A stretch of DNA of 6,844 nt from Bacillota bacterium (GTDB taxonomy: Bacteria > Bacillota > Dethiobacteria > DTU022). The number at the start of each line of letters is the position of its first letter. Position 1 is the stretch's first letter. The notes beneath the pieces are model-generated. The model was not told the origin of the DNA. It saw nothing but the letters and a program-made list of their open reading frames with translations, and ran no database searches. Below, piece by piece: positions 1 to 5,534 of the stretch. A program made the position numbers and the translations under genes. Location of the stretch: positions 1-6,844 of the forward strand of contig JAAZHP010000256.1 of the NCBI GenBank assembly GCA_012510625.1. The letters run 5' to 3'.

Positions 1-327
1 AACAGCGGGATTATCATGGTTGACTTTATTAACCAGCTGCGCCGCATTCACGGCAAGCCCCTGGAGGAGGCAATTATCACCGGCGCATCCACCAGGCTGC
101 GGCCCATCCTGATGACCACGCTCACTACCATCCTGGGCCTGGTCCCGCTTTCGCTGGGCCTGGGGCAGGGCAGCCAGGTGCAGGCGCCGATGGCCATCGC
201 CCTTATCGGCGGCATGACCAGCGGCACTGTATTACTGCTCGGCTTCATCCCGGCGCTCTACTACCTGATCAACCGGAAAAAGGGTATTAAAGTTGACGCA
301 GGCCAATTCGAAGATATGACGGTGTAA
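1..327 (+). CDS. RND-family efflux pump (AcrB/HAE1 type), C-terminal fragment
   Basis: This is the 3' end of a large inner-membrane proton-driven efflux transporter; only the last 108 codons are in the window. The frame is open from base 1, so the ATG at 16 is an internal methionine and not the start. The visible residues match the end of the second membrane half of AcrB-like pumps: NSGIIMVDFINQ, then the loop motif TRLRPILMTTLTTILG (about bases 91-138), then GGMTSGTVLLLGFIPALYYL as the last helix, with a basic NRKK end and a short polar tail. Full-length members are about 1,000-1,050 residues, work as trimers, and export drugs, lipophilic compounds or metals with a periplasmic adaptor. The substrate cannot be told from this piece, and adaptor or outer-membrane partners would lie upstream. 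The family call is firm; the subtype is not. Confidence 0.93.
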   Translation, partial: NSGIIMVDFINQLRRIHGKPLEEAIITGASTRLRPILMTTLTTILGLVPLSLGLGQGSQVQAPMAIALIGGMTSGTVLLLGFIPALYYLINRKKGIKVDAGQFEDMTV

Positions 328-349
328 GCCGTATGCCGGGGGCAAGTCA

Positions 350-376
350 AAGTCCCCCTTTAAGAAAGGGAGACTT
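350..376 (+). terminator. Stem-loop after the RND gene, possible terminator or dispersed palindrome
   Basis: The arms AAGTC-C-CCCTTT and AAAGGG-A-GACTT pair over 11 base pairs with one internal mismatch around an AAG loop, starting 23 bases after the RND stop. No clear T-run follows (the next bases are AGGAGGATTT), so a classical intrinsic terminator is not certain. The CCCCCTTT/AAAGGG core resembles the hairpin at 3249-3267, so this may be a copy of a dispersed palindrome that has come to sit at a gene end. Confidence 0.45.
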
Positions 377-393
377 AGGAGGATTTGGCCGTT

Positions 394-422
394 GGCATTG
401 CGGGCGGGGATGGAAGCCCGCC
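394..422. repeat. GC-rich hairpin repeat, copy 1
   Basis: Copy 1 reads GGCATTGCGGGCGGGG followed by ATGGAA and GCCCGCC. GGCGGG (403-408) pairs with CCCGCC (417-422); the loop-closing position is a G/G mismatch in this copy. The leader GCATTGCGGGCGGGGATGGA is identical in the copies at 565-596 and 3311-3342, which shows that these are related elements and not chance GC-rich sequence. Confidence 0.75.
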
Positions 423-457
423 AATTGAGATGTAAGAGGTGAGAATTTAGAAATGAG

Positions 458-497
458 AAAAGTGGGACACTAGGGACGTACCTTTTTGTCCCATTTT
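458..497 (+). repeat. 37-base palindromic repeat, copy A (GTGGGACA element)
   Basis: The element runs from 461 to 497, and its stem extends slightly to the left. AAAGTGGGACA (459-469) pairs with TGTCCCATTTT (487-497), 11 pairs with one G-T wobble. The interior contains the near-palindrome AGGGACGTACCT. It matches the reverse complement of 3507-3543 at 35 of 37 bases. On the + strand the right arm ends in TTTT, so it could act as a terminator for transcripts coming from the RND gene. The pattern resembles REP-like palindromes mobilised by IS200/Y1-type (RAYT) transposases, but no transposase is present here, so that origin is inference. Confidence 0.8.
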
Positions 498-517
498 GAT
501 CTGGTTCTGAGGTTGGC

Positions 518-539
518 GGGCGGGCGTGGAAGCCCGCCC
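518..539. repeat. GC-rich hairpin repeat, copy 2
   Basis: GGGCGGGC (518-525) pairs perfectly with GCCCGCCC (532-539) around the six-base loop GTGGAA. The loop-closing pair is C-G here and G-C in the copy at 565-596. The copy lacks the GCATTG leader of the other copies and is followed by TTAC where copies 3 and 4 have CTAC. Confidence 0.7.
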
Positions 540-564
540 TTACAGATGACCGAACGCTACCGCT

Positions 565-598
565 GGCATTGCGGGCGGGGATGGAACCCCGCCCCTAC
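565..598. repeat. GC-rich hairpin repeat, copy 3
   Basis: GGGCGGGG (573-580) pairs perfectly with CCCCGCCC (587-594) around the loop ATGGAA (581-586). The leader GGCATTGC and trailer CTAC complete the element. The copy at 3311-3342 is identical from GCATTGC to CCTAC apart from one missing C in the right arm. Confidence 0.8.
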
Positions 599-600
599 AC

Positions 601-647
601 GTCATCCTGAACACCATTTATGTCATCCTGAGCGAAGCGAAGGATCT
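601..647. repeat. Dispersed repeat with GTCATCCTGA direct repeats
   Basis: GTCATCCTGA occurs at 601-610 and again at 622-631. The second copy continues as GAGCGAAGCGAAGGATCT, in which ATCCT (625-629) and AGGAT (641-645) are inverted repeats. I recognise this phrase, usually seen as its reverse complement beginning AGATCCTTCGCTTCGCTC, as a widely scattered intergenic repeat in many bacterial genomes. That recognition is from memory and not from a search. The first copy appears to be a truncated unit. The element lies between the GC-rich hairpin and the 3' end of the dehydratase gene. Confidence 0.6.
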
Positions 648-695
648 CCAAAACCGGGCTCTTTCCATAAGCCACTTCCCTAAATAGGCTAATCC

Positions 696-2126
696 TCAGT
701 CCTTGATCCCGCAGTGCATTTTGACCAGGCGCTTGCAGGAATCGATATCGTATTGATTGCGGATGGCGATCTTCTCCATGATGGGCGAACCGCCGCCATG
801 CAGGCCTCCCACCTGAGCCACCCCGGCAAAAGCGGAGCAGAGCATATCGGAGAGGGTGCGGAAAAGCCGGTGCTGATTCTCCGCCGAGACGCCGTCCTTG
901 CGCATGATGTATTTTTCCAGCAGGGGCTGGATCTCCGGATTGTAGAAATCATCTTCCAGGGGCAGGGTCGCCGGCAGCCCCCCGGCCAGGTCGGCCAGGG
1001 TCTCATACTCGTGATAGAGGCTGACCCCGGCGTGGTAACGGCCTACGTTGGTATAGATGATGTTTGGGATATGGGTCCCCGAAGCGGCTTCGGTTGATTT
1101 AACCGAGGCGGCAATGCCGGCAGCGTAGACCAGTTCGCCCACGGCGATGAGATCTGAAAGCTTATCCTTGACATGTGAAGCATCGGCCACCCCGTTATAC
1201 TCGGCTACCAGGGCGGAGGCGCCCAGGATTAGATCGGTCATCGCCGGCTTGCAGCCGGTGTAGCTGTGGCGGTGGTAGGTGGCAAAGAGCATCGCCAGGA
1301 AGCTGGCAAAGTAGGTTTCGCCGCAAAGAAAGACCCGCTCCCAGGGAACAAACACATCGTCAAAAATAGTTGTCGAATCGGCTACTCCGTAGAAGTGCTT
1401 TGTGTGAATATGCTTGCGCGGCCGAGGCGTGGTAATCCGCACCACCTGCTTAATCCCCGGGGTATCGGCGGGAATGGCGAAAGCCACCGCCCAATCGGCA
1501 TCCTGCTCGGTCATCAGGCGGGTGGGGACAACGACGATCTCGTCGGAGAAGGGGGCGTTGGAGTTGTGCGCCTTGCAGCCCCGCACCACAATGCCGTCTT
1601 TCTTTTTCTCTATGACCCGCAGGTAGAGATCGGGGTCGCTCTGCTCAAAGGGGCGCTTGGAGCGATCCCCCTTGACATCCGACTGGGCGCAGTTGCCCAC
1701 CAGGTCGTTTTTCTGAAAGTATTTCATAAATTCGACGAAGCGGGGATAATACTCGGTGCCGTAGGCGTCATCGCAGTCCTTGGTTATTACCGAAATGGCG
1801 TTCAGGGCGTCGATGCCCATGCAGCGCTGAATGCAGCCCCCGGCCTGGCGGCAGAGCAGGCGGGTGCACTCCTGCTTCTTTAACAAGTCCTCGGAACTCC
1901 GGTGGATATGGTTGAGCCGGTGAATCTCTTCCCCGGTAAGATGAGACTTCGCCGTGATCAGCCCTTTCAGATCGGGATCGTTGACCCTCTCGAAGCTGTT
2001 GGCAATGAGGTCAACTCCCGGCTTGAGGCGGGGATCATCCCTGCCGATGAGCTCTCCCCCCATGTAGATATTTTTTCGCATCCGGTAGAGCCGCTCCCTG
2101 TATTCTTCCGCCGTGGCGATACCCAT
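696..2126 (-). CDS. 4-hydroxybutyryl-CoA dehydratase-like flavin/[4Fe-4S] protein
   Basis: The 476-residue product belongs to the AbfD branch of the 4-hydroxyphenylacetate 3-hydroxylase (acyl-CoA dehydrogenase-like) fold. AbfD dehydrates 4-hydroxybutyryl-CoA to crotonyl-CoA by a flavin-radical route and isomerises vinylacetyl-CoA; it is cytosolic, tetrameric and about 490 residues long. Counting from Met at 2126, the four AbfD cluster ligands are all present: C98 and C102 (GCIQRCMG), H285 and C292 (YHRHSYTGCK). Also conserved are Q100, Y289, K293, DVKGDR, GIVVRGCKAH and DASHVKDKL. Two AbfD active-site acids differ: the E257 position is D250 and the E455 position is G440 (VGGLHGGGSP), so the true substrate may differ. 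An ATG at 2138 is possible, but its only purine-rich site touches it directly. The ATG at 2126 has AAGGA 11 bases upstream and aligns with the AbfD N-terminus. No CoA-transferase or dehydrogenase partner gene is visible. A promoter lies at 2168-2196. Confidence 0.88.
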   Translation of the reverse strand: MGIATAEEYRERLYRMRKNIYMGGELIGRDDPRLKPGVDLIANSFERVNDPDLKGLITAKSHLTGEEIHRLNHIHRSSEDLLKKQECTRLLCRQAGGCIQRCMGIDALNAISVITKDCDDAYGTEYYPRFVEFMKYFQKNDLVGNCAQSDVKGDRSKRPFEQSDPDLYLRVIEKKKDGIVVRGCKAHNSNAPFSDEIVVVPTRLMTEQDADWAVAFAIPADTPGIKQVVRITTPRPRKHIHTKHFYGVADSTTIFDDVFVPWERVFLCGETYFASFLAMLFATYHRHSYTGCKPAMTDLILGASALVAEYNGVADASHVKDKLSDLIAVGELVYAAGIAASVKSTEAASGTHIPNIIYTNVGRYHAGVSLYHEYETLADLAGGLPATLPLEDDFYNPEIQPLLEKYIMRKDGVSAENQHRLFRTLSDMLCSAFAGVAQVGGLHGGGSPIMEKIAIRNQYDIDSCKRLVKMHCGIKD

Positions 2127-2167
2127 ATCTTCACTCATCCTTTCTTATTAAATTTAGAATCGTCTCA

Positions 2168-2196
2168 ATTGTATAACATTAGGTGAAGCGATTCAA
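2168..2196 (-). promoter_or_regulatory. Sigma-A-type promoter for the dehydratase gene
   Basis: Read on the - strand, TTGAAT (2191-2196) and TACAAT (2168-2173) are separated by exactly 17 bases. The -10 box matches consensus at five of six positions and the -35 at four of six. Transcription would start near 2161, leaving a leader of about 35 bases before the preferred ATG at 2126. The call rests on sequence match only. Confidence 0.6.
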
Positions 2197-2231
2197 GAAA
2201 AGCGGACCCGTCCTGATGTTCTTCATCGTTA

Positions 2232-2261
2232 TTGACGAGCCAGGTCGAGTGTTGCTATATT
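2232..2261 (+). promoter_or_regulatory. Sigma-A-type promoter for the SdpI-like gene
   Basis: TTGACG (2232-2237) and TATATT (2256-2261) are 18 bases apart, each matching consensus at five of six positions. The start would fall near 2268, giving a leader of about 80 bases with two small hairpins: GCAG-AAG-CTGC (2266-2276) and AAGGC-GGAAA-GCCTT (2285-2299). Neither looks like a known riboswitch. This promoter points away from the one at 2168-2196, with about 35 bases between the two -35 boxes, so a regulator bound here could affect both genes. Confidence 0.6.
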
Positions 2262-2334
2262 GTTTGCAGAAGCTGCGTTGTAAGAAGGCGGAAAGCCTTT
2301 GGGCCCGCATGGAGAATATTCAGTTAAATTAACG

Positions 2335-2341
2335 AGAGGAG
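2335..2341 (+). promoter_or_regulatory. Ribosome binding site that sets the SdpI-like start
   Basis: AGAGGAG lies eight bases before the ATG at 2350, close to ideal spacing. The upstream in-frame ATG at 2299 has no comparable site and would add 17 polar residues ahead of the first membrane helix. Confidence 0.8.
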
Positions 2342-2349
2342 TATATGAG

Positions 2350-3231
2350 ATGCACGCAGTCTCCGCACTGGTCTTCGGGCTGATCTTTCTACTTAGCGGG
2401 TTAATTCTCAAATACTTGAGCGCCAATGAGAAATCGCGCAACCCGGTGGCGGGCTACCGCACCCCCCGATCAATGAAAAGCCCGGAGACCTGGGTTGCGG
2501 CAAACCGCTACGCGGCCAAAGCTTTTTTTGCTGCCGGGGCCGGGATCTTGCTAATTGGAGCAGCTCTCTGGTGGAAACCGCTGCCGAAATATAACGAGTT
2601 TGTCATCCTGGCCATGATGTTCTTGTCTTTAGTGATTATCGTCCTGGCAACAGAATCTTACCTGAAACGCCGCTTTGATGAACAGGGCGCTCCCAGAACG
2701 CTTTCGCTGGGGAACACTGCCCGGTCTCAATCCGGCCGGGCAGACTCTGAAGGGAAAGCTGAAAAGATCCCCTATACCCGTCTCGAGTGGCTGCTTGAGG
2801 CCCTCTCCATTTTGTTGTTCATCCTGGTGGCGATCCTGCTAATTGCACGCTGGCCCCAGCTGCCCGACCAGGTGCCCCGGCACTACAATTTCCGGGGCGT
2901 GGTCGATGCCTGGGGGGGGAAGCGGTCACTGGCGGCCCTTCCCGTCATCAGCGCCCTCCTCTATCTCGTTTTGACCCTGGTGAGAGTACTTGTCCCTTTG
3001 CATTCCCCCAAGGGCATGCCGCGCCGCTCCTTGATCCTGAGCATGGAGATGATCGCCTGGTTGAAAGCCTCCACTGTGGGAATCTTTACCTATCTGACCT
3101 GGAGCACTGTTCAGATTGCTCTGGACCAGGCTGAGGCGCTCTCTCCCCTCTTCCTGCCCCTGGCGGCGGGGTTTTACCTGGTGATCCTGTTAGTCTATGT
3201 TGTTTTGATCTTGCGGAGAAGCTCCCGTTAG
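2350..3231 (+). CDS. SdpI/DUF1648-family membrane protein with reversed domain order
   Basis: This 293-residue integral membrane protein has about seven predicted helices (near residues 3-21, 55-74, 83-102, 147-167, 194-215, 236-256 and 264-286). The N-terminal part carries the SdpI-family signature GYRTPRSMKSPETW...ANRY (35-54) between helices 1 and 2. After a polar linker (about 103-145), the second half carries a DUF1648 signature, LPDQVPRHYNFRG-VVDAWGGK (171-191), right after helix 4. In SdpI of Bacillus subtilis and most relatives the DUF1648 part comes first, so the order here is reversed. SdpI protects cells from the SdpC toxin and binds the repressor SdpR, but many family members have no known role. 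No SdpC- or SdpR-like gene is in the window, so an immunity role is not supported. The start at 2350 is chosen from the AGAGGAG site. The gene appears to be transcribed alone. Confidence 0.85.
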   Translation: MHAVSALVFGLIFLLSGLILKYLSANEKSRNPVAGYRTPRSMKSPETWVAANRYAAKAFFAAGAGILLIGAALWWKPLPKYNEFVILAMMFLSLVIIVLATESYLKRRFDEQGAPRTLSLGNTARSQSGRADSEGKAEKIPYTRLEWLLEALSILLFILVAILLIARWPQLPDQVPRHYNFRGVVDAWGGKRSLAALPVISALLYLVLTLVRVLVPLHSPKGMPRRSLILSMEMIAWLKASTVGIFTYLTWSTVQIALDQAEALSPLFLPLAAGFYLVILLVYVVLILRRSSR

Positions 3232-3248
3232 GGAAAATCCCCCCCGGT

Positions 3249-3267
3249 CCCCCTTTTTCAAAGGGGG
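3249..3267. repeat. CCCCCTTT/AAAGGGGG hairpin, possible terminator of the SdpI-like gene
   Basis: CCCCCTTT (3249-3256) pairs perfectly with AAAGGGGG (3260-3267) around TTC, starting 17 bases after the SdpI-like stop. A competing pairing is CAAAG (3259-3263) with CTTTG (3271-3275). It sits between two C-rich phrases that both read CCCCCCCGG, near 3240 and 3281, so it looks like part of a dispersed C-rich palindrome family. No T-run follows on the + strand. Confidence 0.55.
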
Positions 3268-3310
3268 GAGCTTTGAAATCCCCCCCCGGCCCCAGGGGAG
3301 TATTTGAGCT

Positions 3311-3342
3311 GCATTGCGGGCGGGGATGGAACCCGCCCCTAC
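3311..3342. repeat. GC-rich hairpin repeat, copy 4
   Basis: GGGCGGG (3318-3324) pairs with CCCGCCC (3332-3338) around G plus ATGGAA. The sequence equals the copy at 565-596 from GCATTGC through CCTAC except for one missing C at the loop-closing position. It has the same orientation as that copy, about 2.7 kb away. Confidence 0.8.
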
Positions 3343-3349
3343 GCATATT

Positions 3350-3370
3350 AGAGGTCAGAAGTCGGAGGTC
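3350..3370. repeat. Three degenerate 7-base tandem units
   Basis: AGAGGTC, AGAAGTC and GGAGGTC follow one another directly, then a partial GGA. The purine-rich stretch at about 435-460, with AGAGGTGAGAA and AAATGAGAA, has a similar but more decayed look. The array is short, and the likely explanation is replication slippage. Confidence 0.5.
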
Positions 3371-3506
3371 GGACGGTAAAATAACGGACCAAGCTGGCCC
3401 GGACCGGGCATGCCTGGTTTTCACAGCCCTGGGTGAAACTACAAGCTTTTCCCTGCAACGGGCGGGGATGGGAATAGGCGGGCGGGGTCGCCTCCTCCCG
3501 TGAAAG

Positions 3507-3543
3507 AAAGTGGGACAAACAGGTACGTCCCTAGTGTCCCACT
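3507..3543 (-). repeat. 37-base palindromic repeat, copy B (GTGGGACA element)
   Basis: On the - strand this copy starts with AGTGGGACACTAGGG and matches 461-497 at 35 of 37 bases, in the opposite orientation. The arms 3535-3543 and 3509-3517 pair perfectly over nine bases. Read from the ABC-F gene, the hairpin begins 23 bases after the stop codon and is followed by TTCTTTC, so it could work as an imperfect intrinsic terminator. It is intergenic and has no adjacent transposase. Confidence 0.8.
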
Positions 3544-3566
3544 GGCAAAACGGGGGTAATTTTCCA

Positions 3567-5513
3567 TTAAAAATGGGACTGGGAGTCGGCTTCCAGCTGC
3601 TCCAGCTGGGAGCTGACTTCTTCCCAGCGCTGCAGCAGTTCAGCCAGCCTCTCTTTGGCGGCAGCCAGATTATCGCCCAGCTCGCGGAGGCGGTTGAAAT
3701 CTCCATATTCTTCAGGATTAGAAAGCAGCTTTTCATGGCGGGCAACCAGGGCCTCGGCGGCATGGATCTCCTCTTCCAGGCGCTGCTGCTCTTCGCGGAG
3801 CTGCCGCAAGCGGCGCTCATGTTCGCGGCGGCGGCGCTGCTCCGCCTGAGCCTGGCGCTTCCGATCCAGCTCCCCTTCGCTGCCGCTGCGCCCAACAGGT
3901 ACAGTCTCGCTCTCCTTGCTCTCGAGATATTCCTGGAAGCTTCCGTTGAAAATCTCTAGGCGGCCCCGGCGGAGTTCGCAGACCCGGTTGACCAGGTTTT
4001 TTAGAAAGTAGCGGTCGTGTGAGACAATGATCAAGGTGCCCGGGTAGCCGTGCAGTACCGCTTCCAGCTCTTCGAGAGCGGGCAGATCGAGGTGGCTGGT
4101 CGGTTCGTCCATCAAAAGGCAGTTGCCGCTGCTCAGGGCCAGGCGGGCCAGGGCCAGGCGGCTCTTCTCGCCGCCGCTCAAGGAGGCCACTTTCTTGAAG
4201 ACATCATCGCCGCGAAAGAGATAGCGGCCGAGATGATTGCGCGCCTGCTTCAGGTCGAGATGGGAGTTGGCGGTAATCTCCTCAAGCACCGTGCGCCCGG
4301 GATCGAGCTGCTCCTGCTCCTGGGCAAAGTAGACCACGCTGACAGCCGGCCCGAGCCGTATCCTCCCTCTGGAAGGCTGTTCTTCACCGGCAACCATCTT
4401 CAGCAGAGTGCTCTTTCCGGAACCGTTTGGGCCGACCAGGGCGACGCGGTCCCCCCAGCGGATCTCAAGATTAAGGCCGCTAAAGAGAATATTGTTGCCG
4501 AAGGATTTGCTTAACTCTTCAAAAACAACCACCTGCCGCCCGCTTCGCCCGGCATAATCAAAATTAAGATGAAATTTTTCCTCTTCCGGGGGTTTCTCCA
4601 GCAGATCCATCTTCTCCAGCATCTTCTGGCGGCTGCGGGCCTGGCGCTTGGAGCGGCGGTCCGCTTTTGATTCCCGGATCAGCTTCCCTGTTTGCTCGAT
4701 CAGTTTCTGCTGCTCCCTGTAGGCGCGCTCGAGGCTCTCTCTTGCGGCGGCGTGTTTATCCCGGTAAGCGCTGTAATTGCCGCGGTAGCTGTAGAGCCGC
4801 CGCCCCTCCAGGGCGAAGATCTGCGAGACTACCCGATCGAGGAAATAGCGATCATGCGAAACAATCAACATGGTGGAGCGTGAAACGGCCAGGTATTTCT
4901 CCAGCCAGGCCAGCCCCTCGAAGTCAAGATAGTTGGTGGGCTCGTCCAGAAGGAGCAGATCGGGATCGCGGAGCAGCAGCTCCGCCAGGTTGGCCCTGGT
5001 CTTCTCGCCGCCGCTGAAATGCGCTGTGTCGCGATTTAGCTCTTCCGGAGAAAAGCCAAGCCCCGCGGCAACCGTGCTGATGCGGCTTTCGATGAGATAG
5101 CCCCCTTCATCCTCAAAGCGGCGCGCAAAGTCGCCGTAGCGCGCCAGCAGTGAATCGAGATCCCCGGCGCCGGAGCGGGCCCGGGAGGCGATCTCCTGCT
5201 CCAGGGAGGCGATCTTTTCCTTAAGCTCCAACAGCCGGCGAAAAGGTCTTTCAAGGCGGCTTCGCAGGGTCCCTCTCGCCTCCCTGCCGGGCTCCTGGGG
5301 CAGGTAACCCACCCTGGTTCCCCGGGCCAGGCTGACCGTGCCGCTGTCCGGCTCCAGCAGCCCGGCAATGATCTGAAGCAAGGTGCTCTTCCCCGCCCCG
5401 TTGGGCCCGATGAGCCCCGCCTTGTCGCCAGCCTGCAGCTGCAGCGAGATATTTTCCAGGACCTCCTGCGCTCCGAAAGACTTGCCAATCTCAGAAAGAA
5501 TCAACAGGGACAT
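3567..5513 (-). CDS. ABC-F family ATPase (YdiF/Uup-like), ribosome-associated
   Basis: The 648-residue soluble protein has two ABC ATPase domains and no membrane helices. ABC-F proteins bind the ribosomal E site and help resolve stalled translation or confer ribosome protection. Domain 1: Walker A GPNGAGKST (36-44), Q73, signature SGGEKTR (167-173), Walker B LLLLDEPTNYLD (186-197), H220. The linker that contacts P-site tRNA is a charged helical hairpin at about 240-310. Domain 2: Walker A GPNGSGKST (361-369), Q398, signature LSGGEKSR (445-452), Walker B with D469/E470 in MDEPTSHLD, H499. Both catalytic glutamates are present, so both sites look competent. The C-terminal tail (about 545-640) is highly charged and predicted coiled coil, as in Uup and YdiF. 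AGAGGGAG lies five bases before the ATG. The gene starts 54 bases after the antiporter stop on the same strand, with a strong palindrome between them. The sequence alone does not separate a housekeeping from an antibiotic-resistance role; the length and tail favour the housekeeping type. Confidence 0.95.
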   Translation of the reverse strand: MSLLILSEIGKSFGAQEVLENISLQLQAGDKAGLIGPNGAGKSTLLQIIAGLLEPDSGTVSLARGTRVGYLPQEPGREARGTLRSRLERPFRRLLELKEKIASLEQEIASRARSGAGDLDSLLARYGDFARRFEDEGGYLIESRISTVAAGLGFSPEELNRDTAHFSGGEKTRANLAELLLRDPDLLLLDEPTNYLDFEGLAWLEKYLAVSRSTMLIVSHDRYFLDRVVSQIFALEGRRLYSYRGNYSAYRDKHAAARESLERAYREQQKLIEQTGKLIRESKADRRSKRQARSRQKMLEKMDLLEKPPEEEKFHLNFDYAGRSGRQVVVFEELSKSFGNNILFSGLNLEIRWGDRVALVGPNGSGKSTLLKMVAGEEQPSRGRIRLGPAVSVVYFAQEQEQLDPGRTVLEEITANSHLDLKQARNHLGRYLFRGDDVFKKVASLSGGEKSRLALARLALSSGNCLLMDEPTSHLDLPALEELEAVLHGYPGTLIIVSHDRYFLKNLVNRVCELRRGRLEIFNGSFQEYLESKESETVPVGRSGSEGELDRKRQAQAEQRRRREHERRLRQLREEQQRLEEEIHAAEALVARHEKLLSNPEEYGDFNRLRELGDNLAAAKERLAELLQRWEEVSSQLEQLEADSQSHF

Positions 5514-5534
5514 ATCTTCTCCCTCTCGCTCACA

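Larger units (their letters stand above)
328..695. other. Repeat-filled gap between convergent genes (RND pump and dehydratase)
   Basis: This 368-base stretch has no credible gene. In order it holds a stem-loop 23 bases after the RND stop codon (350-376), a GC-rich hairpin (394-422), a purine-rich degenerate stretch (about 429-460), a 37-base palindromic repeat (461-497), two more GC-rich hairpins (518-539 and 565-596), and a pair of GTCATCCTGA direct repeats, the second inside a longer element (601-647). A short open frame at 486-683 runs straight through these repeats and has no ribosome site. The same repeat families recur in the second convergent gap (3232-3566) but not in the divergent region 2127-2349. 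Confidence 0.8.
3232..3566. other. Repeat-filled gap between convergent genes (SdpI-like and ABC-F)
   Basis: This 335-base stretch has no credible gene. It contains C-rich and G-rich palindromic sequence (about 3236-3300), a GC-rich hairpin copy (3311-3342), three degenerate 7-base units (3350-3370), a short palindrome GCCCGG-A-CCGGGC (3397-3409), a decayed GC-rich piece with CGGGCGGGGATGGG (about 3459-3472) running into GGCGGGCGGGGTCGCC, and the second 37-base palindromic repeat (3507-3543). The make-up mirrors the gap at 328-695. Confidence 0.8.

Noticed and set aside
394..598. Three GC-rich hairpins close together, considered as a CRISPR array
   Set aside because: Spacing is irregular, the copies differ in length and flanks, another repeat family is interspersed, and no cas gene is present.
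486..683. A 65-codon open frame on the + strand in the first convergent gap
   Set aside because: It is made of the hairpin and GTCATCCTGA repeats, has no ribosome binding site, and its translation resembles no protein.
1266..1883. A 205-codon open frame antisense to the dehydratase gene
   Set aside because: It lies wholly inside a gene with clear family motifs; such long antisense frames are expected in GC-rich coding DNA, and no start signals are seen.
696..2126. Annotation as 4-hydroxyphenylacetate 3-monooxygenase (HpaB)
   Set aside because: The protein shares the fold, but it has all four [4Fe-4S] ligands of the AbfD branch, which HpaB monooxygenases lack.
2262..2349. Leader of the SdpI-like gene, considered as a riboswitch or T-box
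   Set aside because: Only two small hairpins of four to five pairs are seen, with no conserved riboswitch core, T-box sequence or terminator.
2350..3231. An Sdp-type cannibalism toxin and immunity system
   Set aside because: No SdpC-like toxin, SdpA/SdpB processing protein or SdpR repressor is visible on either strand near the gene.
3086..3895. A 269-codon - strand frame spanning the end of the SdpI-like gene, the repeat gap and the end of the ABC-F gene
   Set aside because: It crosses two well-supported genes out of frame and a repeat region; its product is low-complexity with no recognisable motifs.
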